A stretch of 64,000 nt of DNA from Crystallibacter permensis (lineage in GTDB: Bacteria; Actinomycetota; Actinomycetes; Actinomycetales; Micrococcaceae). Below, in pieces: positions 1-8,321 of this stretch; position 1 is the first letter of the stretch, and each line of letters begins with the position of its first letter. The DNA lies in the NCBI RefSeq assembly GCF_025960875.1, contig NZ_JAODLR010000019.1:1-64000 (forward strand). Direction: 5' to 3'. Below the pieces are notes generated by a model, which searched no databases, was not told where the DNA came from, and saw nothing but the letters and a program-made list of their open reading frames with translations. Position numbers and translations under genes: made by a program.

Positions 1-119
1 GTTCTGTGGTAAGTCAAATTTTCCCTGAAACGACGGACATTTCGTGTTTAAAACGCCGAAGACGACCCGAAACTCATCGGTGGATCAAGGCTAAGCATTA
101 AGCCATCGTACAAGCGTTA

Positions 120-158
120 AAGGGCCAGGGCCCCGGAAAAACCGAAGCCCTGGCCCTT
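120..158 (-). terminator. Terminator after gltA
   Basis: A 12-bp inverted repeat (AAGGGCCAGGGC at 120-131, GCCCTGGCCCTT at 147-158) with a 15-nt loop lies just beyond the citrate synthase stop. Read on the minus strand it is followed by a short TTT. It probably ends the gltA transcript. The stretch from 1 to 119 holds no gene that I can see. Confidence 0.7.
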
Positions 159-172
159 GGCGCAACTGCCCG

Positions 173-1456
173 TTAGCGCATGGGGTACTGGCGCTCGCCC
201 TCGCCCGTGTAGAGCTGGCGCGGACGGCCGATCTTGGTCTGCGGGTCCTTCATCATTTCGCGCCACTGTGCAATCCAGCCCGGCAGGCGGCCGATGGCAA
301 ACAGGACCGTGAACATCTTCTCCGGGAAGCCCATGGCCTTGTAGATCAGGCCAGTGTAGAAGTCCACGTTCGGGTACAGCTTGCGCTCGATGAAGTAGTC
401 ATCGGCCAGGGCCTTTTCTTCCAGCCGCATGGCGATGTCCAGCAGCTCGTCGTTGCCGCCGAGCTTGCTGAGGATCTCGTGGGCGGTTGCCTTCACGATC
501 CTGGCGCGCGGGTCGTAGTTCTTGTACACCCGGTGACCGAAGCCCATCAGCCGAACGCCGGCTTCCTTGTTCTTGACCTTCTCCATGAAGTCCTCGGGCT
601 GCATGTCGGAGGACTGGATCTGGCGCAGCATGTTGAGGACGGCCTCGTTGGCGCCGCCGTGGAGCGGGCCGAAGAGGGCGTTGATGCCGGCGGAGACGGA
701 GGCGAACATGTTCGCGTTCGAGCTGCCCACCAGACGTACCGTGGAGGTCGAGCAATTCTGCTCGTGGTCCGCGTGCAGGATCAGCAGCAGATCGAGCGCC
801 TTGGCCATGGTGGGGTCCACTTCATACGGCTCGGCCGGGAGCCCGAAGCTTAGCCGCATGAAGTTCTCCACGAGATTCATGGAGTTGTCCGGGTACAGCA
901 GCGCCTGGCCGATGGACTTTTTGTGCGCGTAGGCCGCGATAACCGGCATCTTCGCCATCAGGCGGATGGTGGACAGTTCCACCTGCTCGTCGTCGAACGG
1001 ATCCAAGGAGTCCTGGTAGAACGTGGACAGCGCGGAAACGGCCGAGGAGAGCACCGGCATCGGGTGCGCGTCACGCGGGAAGCCGCCGAAGAAGCCCTTG
1101 AGCTCTTCGTGCAGCAGGGTGTGGCGGCGGATGCGCTGGTCGAAGTTTTCCAGTTCGGAAGGGGTGGGCAGATTGCCGTAGATCAGCAGGTAGGAAACCT
1201 CGAGGAAGCTCGAGTTCTCGGCCAGCTGGTCAATGGGGTAACCGCGGTAGCGCAGGATGCCGGCATCGCCGTCAATGTAGGTGATCGCCGAAGTGGTGGC
1301 CGCGGTGTTCATGAAACCGGGGTCAAAGGTGACGGCACCGGTCTGCTTCAGCAGCTTCGAAACGTCGTAGCCGTCATTGCCTTCGGCCGCTTTGAGCCGC
1401 GGGAGGTCGAGTTCGCCGCCATCGTAATGCAGGGTAGCACCGGATTGCTCAGTCAT
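173..1456 (-). CDS. gltA: Citrate synthase
   Basis: Condenses oxaloacetate and acetyl-CoA to citrate at the entry of the TCA cycle in the cytoplasm. The 427-residue protein has the usual length of the type II (hexameric) family. The catalytic triad is visible: His about 266 in GPLHGGANEA, His about 308 in GFGHRVYKNYDPR and Asp about 365 in NVDFYTGL, close to the E. coli positions. An upstream in-frame ATG would add 13 residues, but the start at 1456 is preceded by AAGGGGA at good spacing and gives the expected N-terminus MTEQSGATLHYDG. It is transcribed alone and a hairpin follows the stop. The assignment is secure; I infer citrate rather than methylcitrate synthase from the overall sequence. 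Confidence 0.95.
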   Translation of the reverse strand: MTEQSGATLHYDGGELDLPRLKAAEGNDGYDVSKLLKQTGAVTFDPGFMNTAATTSAITYIDGDAGILRYRGYPIDQLAENSSFLEVSYLLIYGNLPTPSELENFDQRIRRHTLLHEELKGFFGGFPRDAHPMPVLSSAVSALSTFYQDSLDPFDDEQVELSTIRLMAKMPVIAAYAHKKSIGQALLYPDNSMNLVENFMRLSFGLPAEPYEVDPTMAKALDLLLILHADHEQNCSTSTVRLVGSSNANMFASVSAGINALFGPLHGGANEAVLNMLRQIQSSDMQPEDFMEKVKNKEAGVRLMGFGHRVYKNYDPRARIVKATAHEILSKLGGNDELLDIAMRLEEKALADDYFIERKLYPNVDFYTGLIYKAMGFPEKMFTVLFAIGRLPGWIAQWREMMKDPQTKIGRPRQLYTGEGERQYPMR

Positions 1457-1649
1457 TGAGTCCCCTTCAGGAGGTGTATGGAAACTAGCGCACACACGGC
1501 GGTATCGGGGCGCCGAACGTATGCATACTCGGGTAAAACGCTACCCGCATAGTGCCCGGGATAACTAATCGTACGGTCACTTTTTGGTCACTAACGCAGG
1601 CAACAGAGGCCCGGATTTGTGCTTGCCTGACGGCGCTAGTCACTTCGGA

Positions 1650-2777
1650 TCAGCTCAGCCGCTCGACGGCGGCGTCGACCCGTTCATCACTTCCCGTCAA
1701 CGCAACCCGGATGAAGCCCTTGCCCTGTTCACCATAGAAGACGCCGGGCCCGACGACGACGCCAAGCTGGGCAAGACGGTCCACCGTGGTCCAGGTATCT
1801 TCGCCCGCGGTTCCCCAGAGATACAGCCCGGCCTCCGAATGCTGGATCTCGATGCCGAATTTCTGCAGCGCCGGCAGCAAGCGTTCGCGGCGGCCGCGGT
1901 ACAGATCTTTCTGCGCCTGTACGTGGCCATTGTCCGCCAGCGCGCTGCGCATCGCTTCCTGGATGGGAAACGGGACGATCATGCCGGCATGCTTGCGGCT
2001 GTTGATCAGGTTTGGCATCAGTACCGGATCGCCGGCAACGAACGCTGCCCGGTAGCCGGCCAGGTTCGACTGCTTGCTGAGCGAGTAGATGCTTAAAAGT
2101 CCCTCATGGCTGCCCTGGGCCACCTGCGGATCCAGCACGCTGGGAACGGTTTCCCCGCCGCGTGCCGGGTCCCACTGGCCCCAGCCCAGTTCGGCGTAGC
2201 ATTCGTCCGACGCGACGACCGCGCCGAGAGCGCGTGCCTGGTCCACGATCTCCCGGAGCGATTCGCGGTTCCGGACGATGCCGGTGGGGTTGCCGGGCGA
2301 GTTCACCCAGACAAGTTTGACCCGCCGGCGGACGTCGGGCTCAAGGTCATCCAGATTGTCTGCGGCAACAGGGGTAGCGCCTGTCAGCAGCGCACCGATG
2401 TCGTAAGTCGGGTAGGCCACTACAGGCCGCACAACGACGTCGTTCTTTCCCAGGCCCAGCAGCAGCGGCAGCCACGCCACCAGTTCCTTGGAGCCAACGG
2501 TGGGCATGATGGCCGCTGGATCCAGACCGGAAACGTTGCGACGGCTGGCAAACCAGTCCGCGATGGCTTCACGCAGCGCCGGTGTACCGTGCGTCGTGGG
2601 GTACCCCGGCGCGTCAGAAGCCGCCCTCAGCGCCTCTTGCACCACGGCCGGCGTGGGATCTACCGGCGTACCGATAGAGAGATCAACTGCCCCGTCCGGA
2701 TGAAGCGAGGCCTTTTCGAGATAAGGCTGCATCGCGTTCCACGGGTACTCGGGCAGGCGCAGACCAAAACCTTCCAT
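1650..2777 (-). CDS. dapC: Succinyldiaminopimelate transaminase
   Basis: A PLP-dependent fold-type I aminotransferase of 375 residues. It is expected to convert N-succinyl-2-amino-6-oxopimelate to N-succinyl-LL-diaminopimelate in lysine and peptidoglycan precursor synthesis. The N-terminus (MEGFGLRLPEYPWN) and SIGTPVDPTP are typical of actinobacterial DapC. The Schiff-base Lys lies in SLSKQSNLAGYR, and the substrate-side WVNSPGNPTG motif is present. The start at 2777 is 2 nt after the ferredoxin stop, so the two genes are almost certainly co-transcribed, an arrangement conserved in actinobacteria. A longer reading frame extends back into ferredoxin, but that part has no homologous character. 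Specificity is inferred from sequence and the fdxA-dapC order. Confidence 0.88.
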   Translation of the reverse strand: MEGFGLRLPEYPWNAMQPYLEKASLHPDGAVDLSIGTPVDPTPAVVQEALRAASDAPGYPTTHGTPALREAIADWFASRRNVSGLDPAAIMPTVGSKELVAWLPLLLGLGKNDVVVRPVVAYPTYDIGALLTGATPVAADNLDDLEPDVRRRVKLVWVNSPGNPTGIVRNRESLREIVDQARALGAVVASDECYAELGWGQWDPARGGETVPSVLDPQVAQGSHEGLLSIYSLSKQSNLAGYRAAFVAGDPVLMPNLINSRKHAGMIVPFPIQEAMRSALADNGHVQAQKDLYRGRRERLLPALQKFGIEIQHSEAGLYLWGTAGEDTWTTVDRLAQLGVVVGPGVFYGEQGKGFIRVALTGSDERVDAAVERLS

Positions 2778-2779
2778 GC

Positions 2780-3103
2780 CTACTCTTGGTTCTGGGGAGG
2801 AAGCACGGCGATGATCGGGTGGTCCTTGTGCGTGTTGCCGATCTTGGCGGCACCGCCCGGGGAGCCGAGATCGTCGAAGAACTCCACGTTGGCCTTGTAG
2901 TACTCGGCCCACTGCTCGGGGGTGTCATCTTCGTAATAAATGGCCTCGACCGGACACACGGGTTCACAAGCGCCGCAGTCCACACACTCGTCGGGGTGAA
3001 TGTAGAGAGAACGCTCGCCTTCGTAGATGCAGTCCACCGGGCATTCTTCAATGCACGCCTTGTCTTTGACATCCACGCACGGCTGTGCGATTACATACGT
3101 CAC
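2780..3103 (-). CDS. fdxA: 7Fe ferredoxin
   Basis: A low-potential electron carrier of 107 residues. The N-terminal half carries the cysteines of a [3Fe-4S]/[4Fe-4S] ferredoxin: one in AQPC, one in DKAC, then IEEC and PVDC. A CxxCxxCxxxCP cluster motif (CVDCGACEPVCP) follows. The C-terminal extension of about 50 residues is normal for the FdxA class. I chose GTG at 3103 because it gives the family N-terminus MTYVIAQPC. The sequence GAAAGG lies 11 nt upstream. A GTG four codons earlier (3115) has no room for a ribosome site. It precedes dapC with a 2-nt gap. The electron partner cannot be read from the sequence. Confidence 0.92.
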   Translation of the reverse strand: MTYVIAQPCVDVKDKACIEECPVDCIYEGERSLYIHPDECVDCGACEPVCPVEAIYYEDDTPEQWAEYYKANVEFFDDLGSPGGAAKIGNTHKDHPIIAVLPPQNQE

Positions 3104-3182
3104 GTCCTTGAGCACCTTTCGTTGTCAGCTACCACCAAGGGTATCGCTTGGTCCATTATCTAACAGCGGCCGATGTCACACG

Positions 3183-3188
3183 TACTAT
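3183..3188 (+). promoter_or_regulatory. -10 element, leaderless start of the SH3 gene
   Basis: TACTAT lies exactly 6 nt before the GTG at 3195. A transcript starting there would begin at or next to the start codon, so the mRNA is probably leaderless. No convincing -35 is seen. Confidence 0.5.
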
Positions 3189-3194
3189 GAAGGG

Positions 3195-3437
3195 GTGAGA
3201 TCGGCTACGCCATTGGACTTCCTGCGAGGAGCCGCGCCCGGGACCCGGGTAGTGGTACGCTACCGCATTGACGACGGTGTCACGGACGCGCTCGGCTACC
3301 TGATCAGCCTCGACGCCACCGAGTGCACGGTCCGCACGCGACGCGGCGACGTGGTGGTCCCGCTGGACCGGGTCGAGGCCGCGAAGGAAGTGCCTCCTCC
3401 CCCGGCGCCGAGAGCACCTCGCCACCCGGCCCCCTAG
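3195..3437 (+). CDS. Small SH3-like protein, Rv0428c N-terminal type
   Basis: An 80-residue protein. Residues about 14-70 (GTRVVVRYRI, TDALGYLISLDA, TVRTRRGDVVVPLDRV, AAKEVPPPP) match the SH3-like domain that in mycobacteria sits at the N-terminus of the Rv0428c acetyltransferase. Here the frame stops right after the PPPP linker, so the GNAT domain is absent. The next gene is an unrelated regulator, so nothing suggests a simple frameshift. The GTG at 3195 is chosen from the -10 spacing. A function as a small binding module is inference. It diverges from fdxA-dapC across about 90 bp. Confidence 0.6.
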   Translation: MRSATPLDFLRGAAPGTRVVVRYRIDDGVTDALGYLISLDATECTVRTRRGDVVVPLDRVEAAKEVPPPPAPRAPRHPAP

Positions 3438-3462
3438 CTGTTACGCCCGAAGTCCATACTTG

Positions 3463-3482
3463 TGATTGAGAAACATCAATCA
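3463..3482 (+). promoter_or_regulatory. Inverted repeat, candidate ArsR-type operator
   Basis: A perfect 7-bp inverted repeat TGATTGA-N6-TCAATCA sits 16 bp before the presumed -10 of the winged-helix regulator gene. The TGA-N6-TCA core has the layout of ArsR/SmtB operators. Autoregulation is inferred. Confidence 0.5.
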
Positions 3483-3498
3483 TCGGCGCTGCCTCACG

Positions 3499-3504
3499 TA
3501 TGCT
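3499..3504 (+). promoter_or_regulatory. -10 element, leaderless start of the ArsR-type gene
   Basis: TATGCT is followed by 6 nt and then the ATG at 3511. There is no good ribosome-binding site, which fits a leaderless mRNA. Confidence 0.5.
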
Positions 3505-3510
3505 GGAAAC

Positions 3511-4005
3511 ATGCCAACGGACCAGGACCTTCAAGCTACCGGACGCGCGCTCAGCTCCCCTGTCCGCCTCCGCATACTGCGACTCTGCCTGCACCGCTCG
3601 CGGACCAATAAGGAGATCGCGGAACTGCTGGAAATGAATCCGGCCACCTCGCTGCACCACGTGCGCACCCTGCTCAACACCGGGTTCCTCGAGGCTGAAG
3701 AACCGCGCAAGGGCAACCGCGGGGCCAAGGAAGTTCCTTATCGGGCCACCCGGATGTCCTGGGGCGCCAAAATGCCCGACGCCGCACCCGTCCTGGTCGA
3801 GACGTTCCTGCAGGAGATCGACGGGCTCGCCCCGGACGAGATTGAAACCACCAGGATGGGCATCAAGCTCAATGATGCCAACCGCAAGGAAATGATGGAC
3901 AAGATCCGCGCCGTGCTGGAAGAGTATGCCCGCCGGCCGGCGGATGAGGACGGCACCGCGACGTCGATCTTCCTCGCCCACCACGTGGACCGCACAGCCA
4001 ACTAG
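3511..4005 (+). CDS. ArsR-family winged-helix regulator
   Basis: A cytoplasmic DNA-binding protein of 164 residues. Residues about 8-70 form the HTH: the region runs from ALSSPVRLRILRLC to NKEIAELLEMNPATSLHHVRTLLNTGFLEA, which is the typical ArsR helix-turn-helix and start of the wing. The C-terminal half (about 75-160) has no Cys or His cluster for metal sensing. It may be a dimerisation domain of the kind found in non-metal ArsR-type proteins. The start at 3511 is chosen over an upstream in-frame ATG because it follows the -10 element and begins the conserved part. Its stop overlaps the stop of the convergent membrane-protein gene by 3 bp (CTAG). The effector is unknown. Confidence 0.8.
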   Translation: MPTDQDLQATGRALSSPVRLRILRLCLHRSRTNKEIAELLEMNPATSLHHVRTLLNTGFLEAEEPRKGNRGAKEVPYRATRMSWGAKMPDAAPVLVETFLQEIDGLAPDEIETTRMGIKLNDANRKEMMDKIRAVLEEYARRPADEDGTATSIFLAHHVDRTAN

Positions 4006-4493
4006 CGCCGCGGCTTGAGCGCCCAGGCGGCGGCCATGATGGCCAGCACGACGGCGACCGCCAGCCCGATCATCCAGATCTTTCCGGCGAGTTCGATGCC
4101 CAACTGAATCTCGGCCGTAGTCTCGGTAACGATGAGCGGATCGCCGAAGACACTGGTGGCCATGATGCCCACCAGCAGGTAGGTCACCATGCCGGTCAGG
4201 CCCGTGGCCAGGACATTGTTCGCCCGCATGCCAACCCAGACCATCACCGCGAAAGCGAAAACCAGCGCCAGGACCGCTCCCCACGGGTAAGCCTGGTCCC
4301 CCGCGTAGGCAATCTGGCCGTGGAGATTGGTGCCCAGCGCGGCGGCGATAACGCCACCAACGACGGCGGTGCCCCACCCTGCCAACGGATGTTGCCGGCG
4401 TCGTACTCTTGACACCGGGCCTTGGGCATCTGGGGATTTAAACGCCGGAGGCAACCCACTTCCATAGTCCGTGGGTTGCCTCTGCTCAGTCAT
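4002..4493 (-). CDS. Four-helix membrane protein, unrecognised
   Basis: A 163-residue protein with a polar N-terminal tail (1-38, rich in Gln, Pro and Arg). Four hydrophobic segments follow at about 40-58, 70-88, 95-112 and 138-158, so it should span the cytoplasmic membrane four times. I do not recognise a family. It begins 9 nt after typA on the same strand and is probably co-transcribed with it. It ends tail to tail with the ArsR-type gene. No catalytic motif is visible. Confidence 0.75.
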   Translation of the reverse strand: MTEQRQPTDYGSGLPPAFKSPDAQGPVSRVRRRQHPLAGWGTAVVGGVIAAALGTNLHGQIAYAGDQAYPWGAVLALVFAFAVMVWVGMRANNVLATGLTGMVTYLLVGIMATSVFGDPLIVTETTAEIQLGIELAGKIWMIGLAVAVVLAIMAAAWALKPRR

Positions 4494-4502
4494 AGGACCA
4501 GT

Positions 4503-6425
4503 TTAGGCCTTGGCGCGGGCGCGGCTTGCCTTGGCCCGTTCGTTGGAGTCAAGAATCAGCTTGCGGATCCTGATGGATTCAGGGGTGACCTCGACACATT
4601 CGTCCTCGCGGGCGAATTCGAGGGACTCCTCCAGGGTGAGGATCCGCGGCGGGGTCAGGTTCTCGAAGCTGTCTGAGGAAGCGGCACGCATGTTGGTGAG
4701 CTTCTTTTCCTTGGTGATGTTCACGTCCATGTCGTCGGCGCGGGAGTTCTCGCCCACGATCATGCCCTCGTAGACCTCCGAGGTCGGCGGAACGAAGAAG
4801 GAACCGCGTTCCTGCAGGTTGATCATGGCGAACGGCGTCACGACGCCGGCACGGTCTGCAACCATGGACCCGTTGGTGCGGTATTCGATCGGGCCAGCCC
4901 ACGGCTCGTAACCTTCGGAGATGGACGCGGCGATGCCGGCGCCGCGGGTCTCGGTCAGGAACCGGGTGCGGAACCCGATCAGGCCGCGGGCGGGAACGAT
5001 GAATTCCATCCGGCACCAACCGGTGCCGTGGTTGGCCATGTTGACCATGCGGCCCTTGCGGGCGGCCATCAACTGGGTGACGGCGCCGAGGTACTCTTCG
5101 GGCACGTCAATGGTCATGTGCTCCATAGGCTCATGGATCTTGCCGTCGATGGTCTTCGTAACCACCTGCGGCTTGCCTACGGTGAGCTCGAAGCCCTCGC
5201 GGCGCATCTGCTCCACCAGGATGGCCAGCGCCAGCTCGCCGCGGCCCTGGACCTCCCAGGAATCAGGACGCTCGGTCGGCAGGACCTTGAGCGACACGTT
5301 GCCGATCAGTTCCTTGTCCAGACGGTCCTTGACCTGGCGCGCGGTGACCTTGGCGCCCTTGACCTTGCCGGCCAGCGGGGAAGTGTTGATACCGATGGTC
5401 ATGGAGATGGCCGGGTCATCGACGGTGATCATCGGCAGCGGCTGCGGGTTCTCGGCGTCCGTCAGGGTCTCACCGATGGTGATTTCCTCGATGCCGGCGA
5501 CGGCGACAATTTCGCCCGGCCCGGCTTCTTCGGCCGGAACGCGGGTCAAGCCCTTGGTCGCCAGCAGTTCGGAAATGCGCACGTTCCTCAGCTCGCCGTT
5601 CTGGCGGGCCCAGGCAACCGTCTGGCCCTTCTTCAGCGTGCCGTTGTAGATGCGCAGCAGGGCCAAGCGGCCCAGGAACGGGGAAGCATCCAGGTTGGTC
5701 ACGTGTGCCTGCAGTACACCGGCCGGATTGTAGGTAGGTGCCGGGATGTGCTCCATGATGGTCGCGAAGAGCGGCTCCAGGTCTTCATTGTCGGGAGCGG
5801 TGCCGTCCGCGGGCTGCTCGAGCGAGGCGCGTCCGAGCTTTCCGGAGGCATAGACCACCGGCACGTTCAGCACGGCGTCCAGGTCCAGGTCCGGAACTTC
5901 GTCGGAGAGGTCCGAGGCGAGGCCGAGCAGCAGATCCATCGATTCGGCGACGACGTCGTCAATGCGGGCATCCGGGCGGTCGGTCTTGTTGACCAGCAGC
6001 ACGACGGGCAGCTTGGCAGCCAGTGCCTTGCGCAACACGAAGCGGGTCTGCGGCAGCGGGCCCTCGGAAGCATCAACCAGCAGCACTACACCGTCGACCA
6101 TGGACAGGCCGCGCTCAACCTCGCCACCAAAGTCGGCGTGGCCGGGAGTGTCGATGACGTTGATGGTGACATTTTCACCCTTGGCGGAGGGACCGGAATA
6201 GAACACGGTGGTGTTCTTCGCCAGAATGGTAATACCCTTTTCGCGCTCCAGGTCGCCGGAGTCCATGACGCGCTCTTCGACATCGCCATGGCTTGAGAAT
6301 GCCCCGGTCTGCTTCAGCATGGCGTCCACCAGAGTGGTCTTACCGTGGTCAACGTGGGCAACGATAGCGACGTTACGAAGGTCGCTGCGGACGGCGCTCT
6401 GCGTCGACGTGTTGGTTTCAGACAT
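4503..6425 (-). CDS. typA: Ribosome-associated GTPase TypA/BipA
   Basis: A translational GTPase of 640 residues that binds the ribosome and assists 50S assembly and stress adaptation. The G motifs are all present near the N-terminus: AHVDHGKTTLVDA (G1), GITI (G2), DTPGHADFGGEVER (G3) and NKTD (G4). EF-G-like domains II, III and V follow, with the BipA-specific C-terminal domain after about residue 490 (RTNGSMVADRAGVVTPFAM). Length and domain order are those of the family. The annotated start MSETNTST has only a weak upstream purine stretch. The region between this gene and the next transporter operon holds its promoter. A four-helix membrane protein gene follows 9 nt after the stop. Confidence 0.95.
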   Translation of the reverse strand: MSETNTSTQSAVRSDLRNVAIVAHVDHGKTTLVDAMLKQTGAFSSHGDVEERVMDSGDLEREKGITILAKNTTVFYSGPSAKGENVTINVIDTPGHADFGGEVERGLSMVDGVVLLVDASEGPLPQTRFVLRKALAAKLPVVLLVNKTDRPDARIDDVVAESMDLLLGLASDLSDEVPDLDLDAVLNVPVVYASGKLGRASLEQPADGTAPDNEDLEPLFATIMEHIPAPTYNPAGVLQAHVTNLDASPFLGRLALLRIYNGTLKKGQTVAWARQNGELRNVRISELLATKGLTRVPAEEAGPGEIVAVAGIEEITIGETLTDAENPQPLPMITVDDPAISMTIGINTSPLAGKVKGAKVTARQVKDRLDKELIGNVSLKVLPTERPDSWEVQGRGELALAILVEQMRREGFELTVGKPQVVTKTIDGKIHEPMEHMTIDVPEEYLGAVTQLMAARKGRMVNMANHGTGWCRMEFIVPARGLIGFRTRFLTETRGAGIAASISEGYEPWAGPIEYRTNGSMVADRAGVVTPFAMINLQERGSFFVPPTSEVYEGMIVGENSRADDMDVNITKEKKLTNMRAASSDSFENLTPPRILTLEESLEFAREDECVEVTPESIRIRKLILDSNERAKASRARAKA

Positions 6426-6556
6426 GCGAGAATGCTCAATTCAGGTGGAGAACTAAAGGGACGGCGAAATGCGCAGCCGTGTGCCCTCAAAAGGGGGCAT
6501 GTATATTCTAGCGGCATAGGCAAATCCTCACCTAATGCAGATTTTCCGGGCACGCC

Positions 6557-6594
6557 GGATCGGGGCCGCGGATTCTGCTCCACGACCCCGATCC
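6557..6594 (-). terminator. Hairpin after the first peptide ABC operon
   Basis: GGATCGGGG (6557-6565) pairs with CCCCGATCC (6586-6594) across a 20-nt loop, 36 bp beyond the ATPase stop. No U-tract follows, which is common in high-GC actinobacteria. Confidence 0.45.
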
Positions 6595-6629
6595 TGCCTG
6601 CTACGCCTGCTACGTAGGTGGAATCCGCG

Positions 6630-8321
6630 TCAGGCTACCTGGGGAGGCAATTCCAGACTCGATCCCGGGATAGCAGCCAACAGGGCGCGGGTGTATTCCT
6701 GCTCAGGTTCGTCAAAGACGGCGTCCGTCGTGCCGGCTTCGACCACCCGGCCCTTCTCCATGACACAGACATGATCCGCAATCTGCCGCACCACTGCCAG
6801 GTCGTGGGTGATGAACAGATAGCTCAGTCCCAGTTCGTGCTGCAGGTCTGCCAGCAGGTTCAGGATCTGGTCCTGCACCAGCACGTCCAGGGCCGATACC
6901 GCTTCGTCGCAGATCACCACTTCGGGATCGAGCGCCAAAGCACGGGCGATGGCAATTCGTTGCCGCTGGCCTCCCGAAAGCTCGTTCGGGAAGCGCCGCA
7001 TGACCGAGGCGGGCAGGGCAACCTGGTCCAGCAGGTTGCGCACTTTGGCTTCGCGGCTCTTTTTGTCGCCGATGTTGTGTACGCGCAGCGGTTCCTCGAT
7101 GGTGCGGAAAATGTTGTACATCGGATCCAGCGAGCCGTACGGGTCTTGGAAGATCGGCTGGACCCGACGGCGGAAAGCCAGCAGTTCCTTTCCCTTGAGG
7201 GAACCCATATCGACGCCGTCGAACCGGATTTTCCCGCTCGTCGGGTCCTCGAGGTTCAGCACCATCCTGGCGACCGTGGATTTACCCGAGCCGGACTCCC
7301 CCACCACGGCAGTGGTGGTTCCGCGTTTGATCGCGAAGGACACGTCATCCACTGCCTTGAAGTCGGTGGTTTTGCCGAACCCTCCCCGCAACTTGAACAC
7401 CTTGGTCAAGTTGCTGACCTCGATAACGTTGTCAGCTGTTTCCGCGGATGCCTCTGCCGGCGCGAGCAGCTCCACGGTCTCGATTCCGGCAGCCTTGGCC
7501 GACTGGATCCGGCGGGAAGCGAGCGACGGCGCCGCCTCCACCAACCGCTTGGTGTACGGGTGGCGCGGATTGGTCAGAATCGCCTGGGCGGGGCCGGACT
7601 CCACGACGCGGCCCTTGTACATGACCACGACTTTCCGTGCGCGTTCTGCCGCCAGTCCCAGGTCGTGGGTAATCAGCAGCACCGCCGTGCCCAGCTCCGC
7701 TGTCATGGTTTCCAGATGGTCCAGGATCTGCCGCTGCACGGTAACGTCCAAGGCCGACGTCGGTTCATCGGCAATCAGCAGCCGCGGGCGGCAGGACAGC
7801 CCGATCGCGATCAGCGCGCGCTGGCGCATGCCGCCGGAGAACTCATGCGGGAATTGCCTGGCCCGCCGTTCGGCGTCCGGCAGCCCCGCTTCGGCCAGCA
7901 CCTTGGCGACGTCGGAAGGCCCGGCGGGGAGACCGTTGGCCTTCAGCGTCTCCCGTACCTGGTAACCGATCTTCCACACTGGATTCAGGTTGGACATGGG
8001 ATCCTGCGGGACCATACCGATGGAACTGCCCCGCAGCTCAACAATGCGCTTGCTGCTGGCCCCCGTCAGGTCTTCGCCGGCGAAGGTAATCCGGCCGCCG
8101 CTGACCCTGCCGTTGCCGGGCAGCAGCCCGATGGCGGCCAGCGCCGTAGTGGACTTTCCGGATCCGGACTCCCCCACGATGGCTACCGTCTCACCCGGCA
8201 TCACTGTCAGGTGGGCGTCCTTAACCGCCTGCACCTCACCGGTGGACGTGGCGAAACTGATGGCCAGGTCCCGGACTTCCAGCAGGGGTTCGTTGCTATT
8301 GACTTCGTTGATTACTGTCAT
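6630..8321 (-). CDS. Peptide-type ABC transporter, fused double ATPase (DppD-DppF)
   Basis: Energises uptake of oligopeptides, dipeptides or similar solutes from the cytoplasmic face. The 563-residue protein has two complete ABC modules. The first has Walker A GESGSGKSTTAL near residue 45, signature FSGGMRQRALIA and Walker B LLIADEP. The second, after about residue 290, has GESGSGKSTVARM, LSGGQRQRIAIA and VVICDEAVSALD; the second Walker B reads DEA rather than DEP. Each module ends with the RHPYTKRLVEA or QEYTRALLAA extension typical of the Opp/Dpp group. The start at 8321 overlaps the upstream permease stop as ATGA, so the subunits are translationally coupled. The substrate cannot be predicted. 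Confidence 0.9.
   Translation of the reverse strand: MTVINEVNSNEPLLEVRDLAISFATSTGEVQAVKDAHLTVMPGETVAIVGESGSGKSTTALAAIGLLPGNGRVSGGRITFAGEDLTGASSKRIVELRGSSIGMVPQDPMSNLNPVWKIGYQVRETLKANGLPAGPSDVAKVLAEAGLPDAERRARQFPHEFSGGMRQRALIAIGLSCRPRLLIADEPTSALDVTVQRQILDHLETMTAELGTAVLLITHDLGLAAERARKVVVMYKGRVVESGPAQAILTNPRHPYTKRLVEAAPSLASRRIQSAKAAGIETVELLAPAEASAETADNVIEVSNLTKVFKLRGGFGKTTDFKAVDDVSFAIKRGTTTAVVGESGSGKSTVARMVLNLEDPTSGKIRFDGVDMGSLKGKELLAFRRRVQPIFQDPYGSLDPMYNIFRTIEEPLRVHNIGDKKSREAKVRNLLDQVALPASVMRRFPNELSGGQRQRIAIARALALDPEVVICDEAVSALDVLVQDQILNLLADLQHELGLSYLFITHDLAVVRQIADHVCVMEKGRVVEAGTTDAVFDEPEQEYTRALLAAIPGSSLELPPQVA

Noticed and set aside
3104-3115. GTG at 3115 as ferredoxin start
   Set aside because: It has no ribosome site at usable spacing and adds four residues before the conserved MTYVIAQPC.
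5028-6296. A 422-codon open frame opposite typA
   Set aside because: Mirror frame of a well-conserved GTPase gene.
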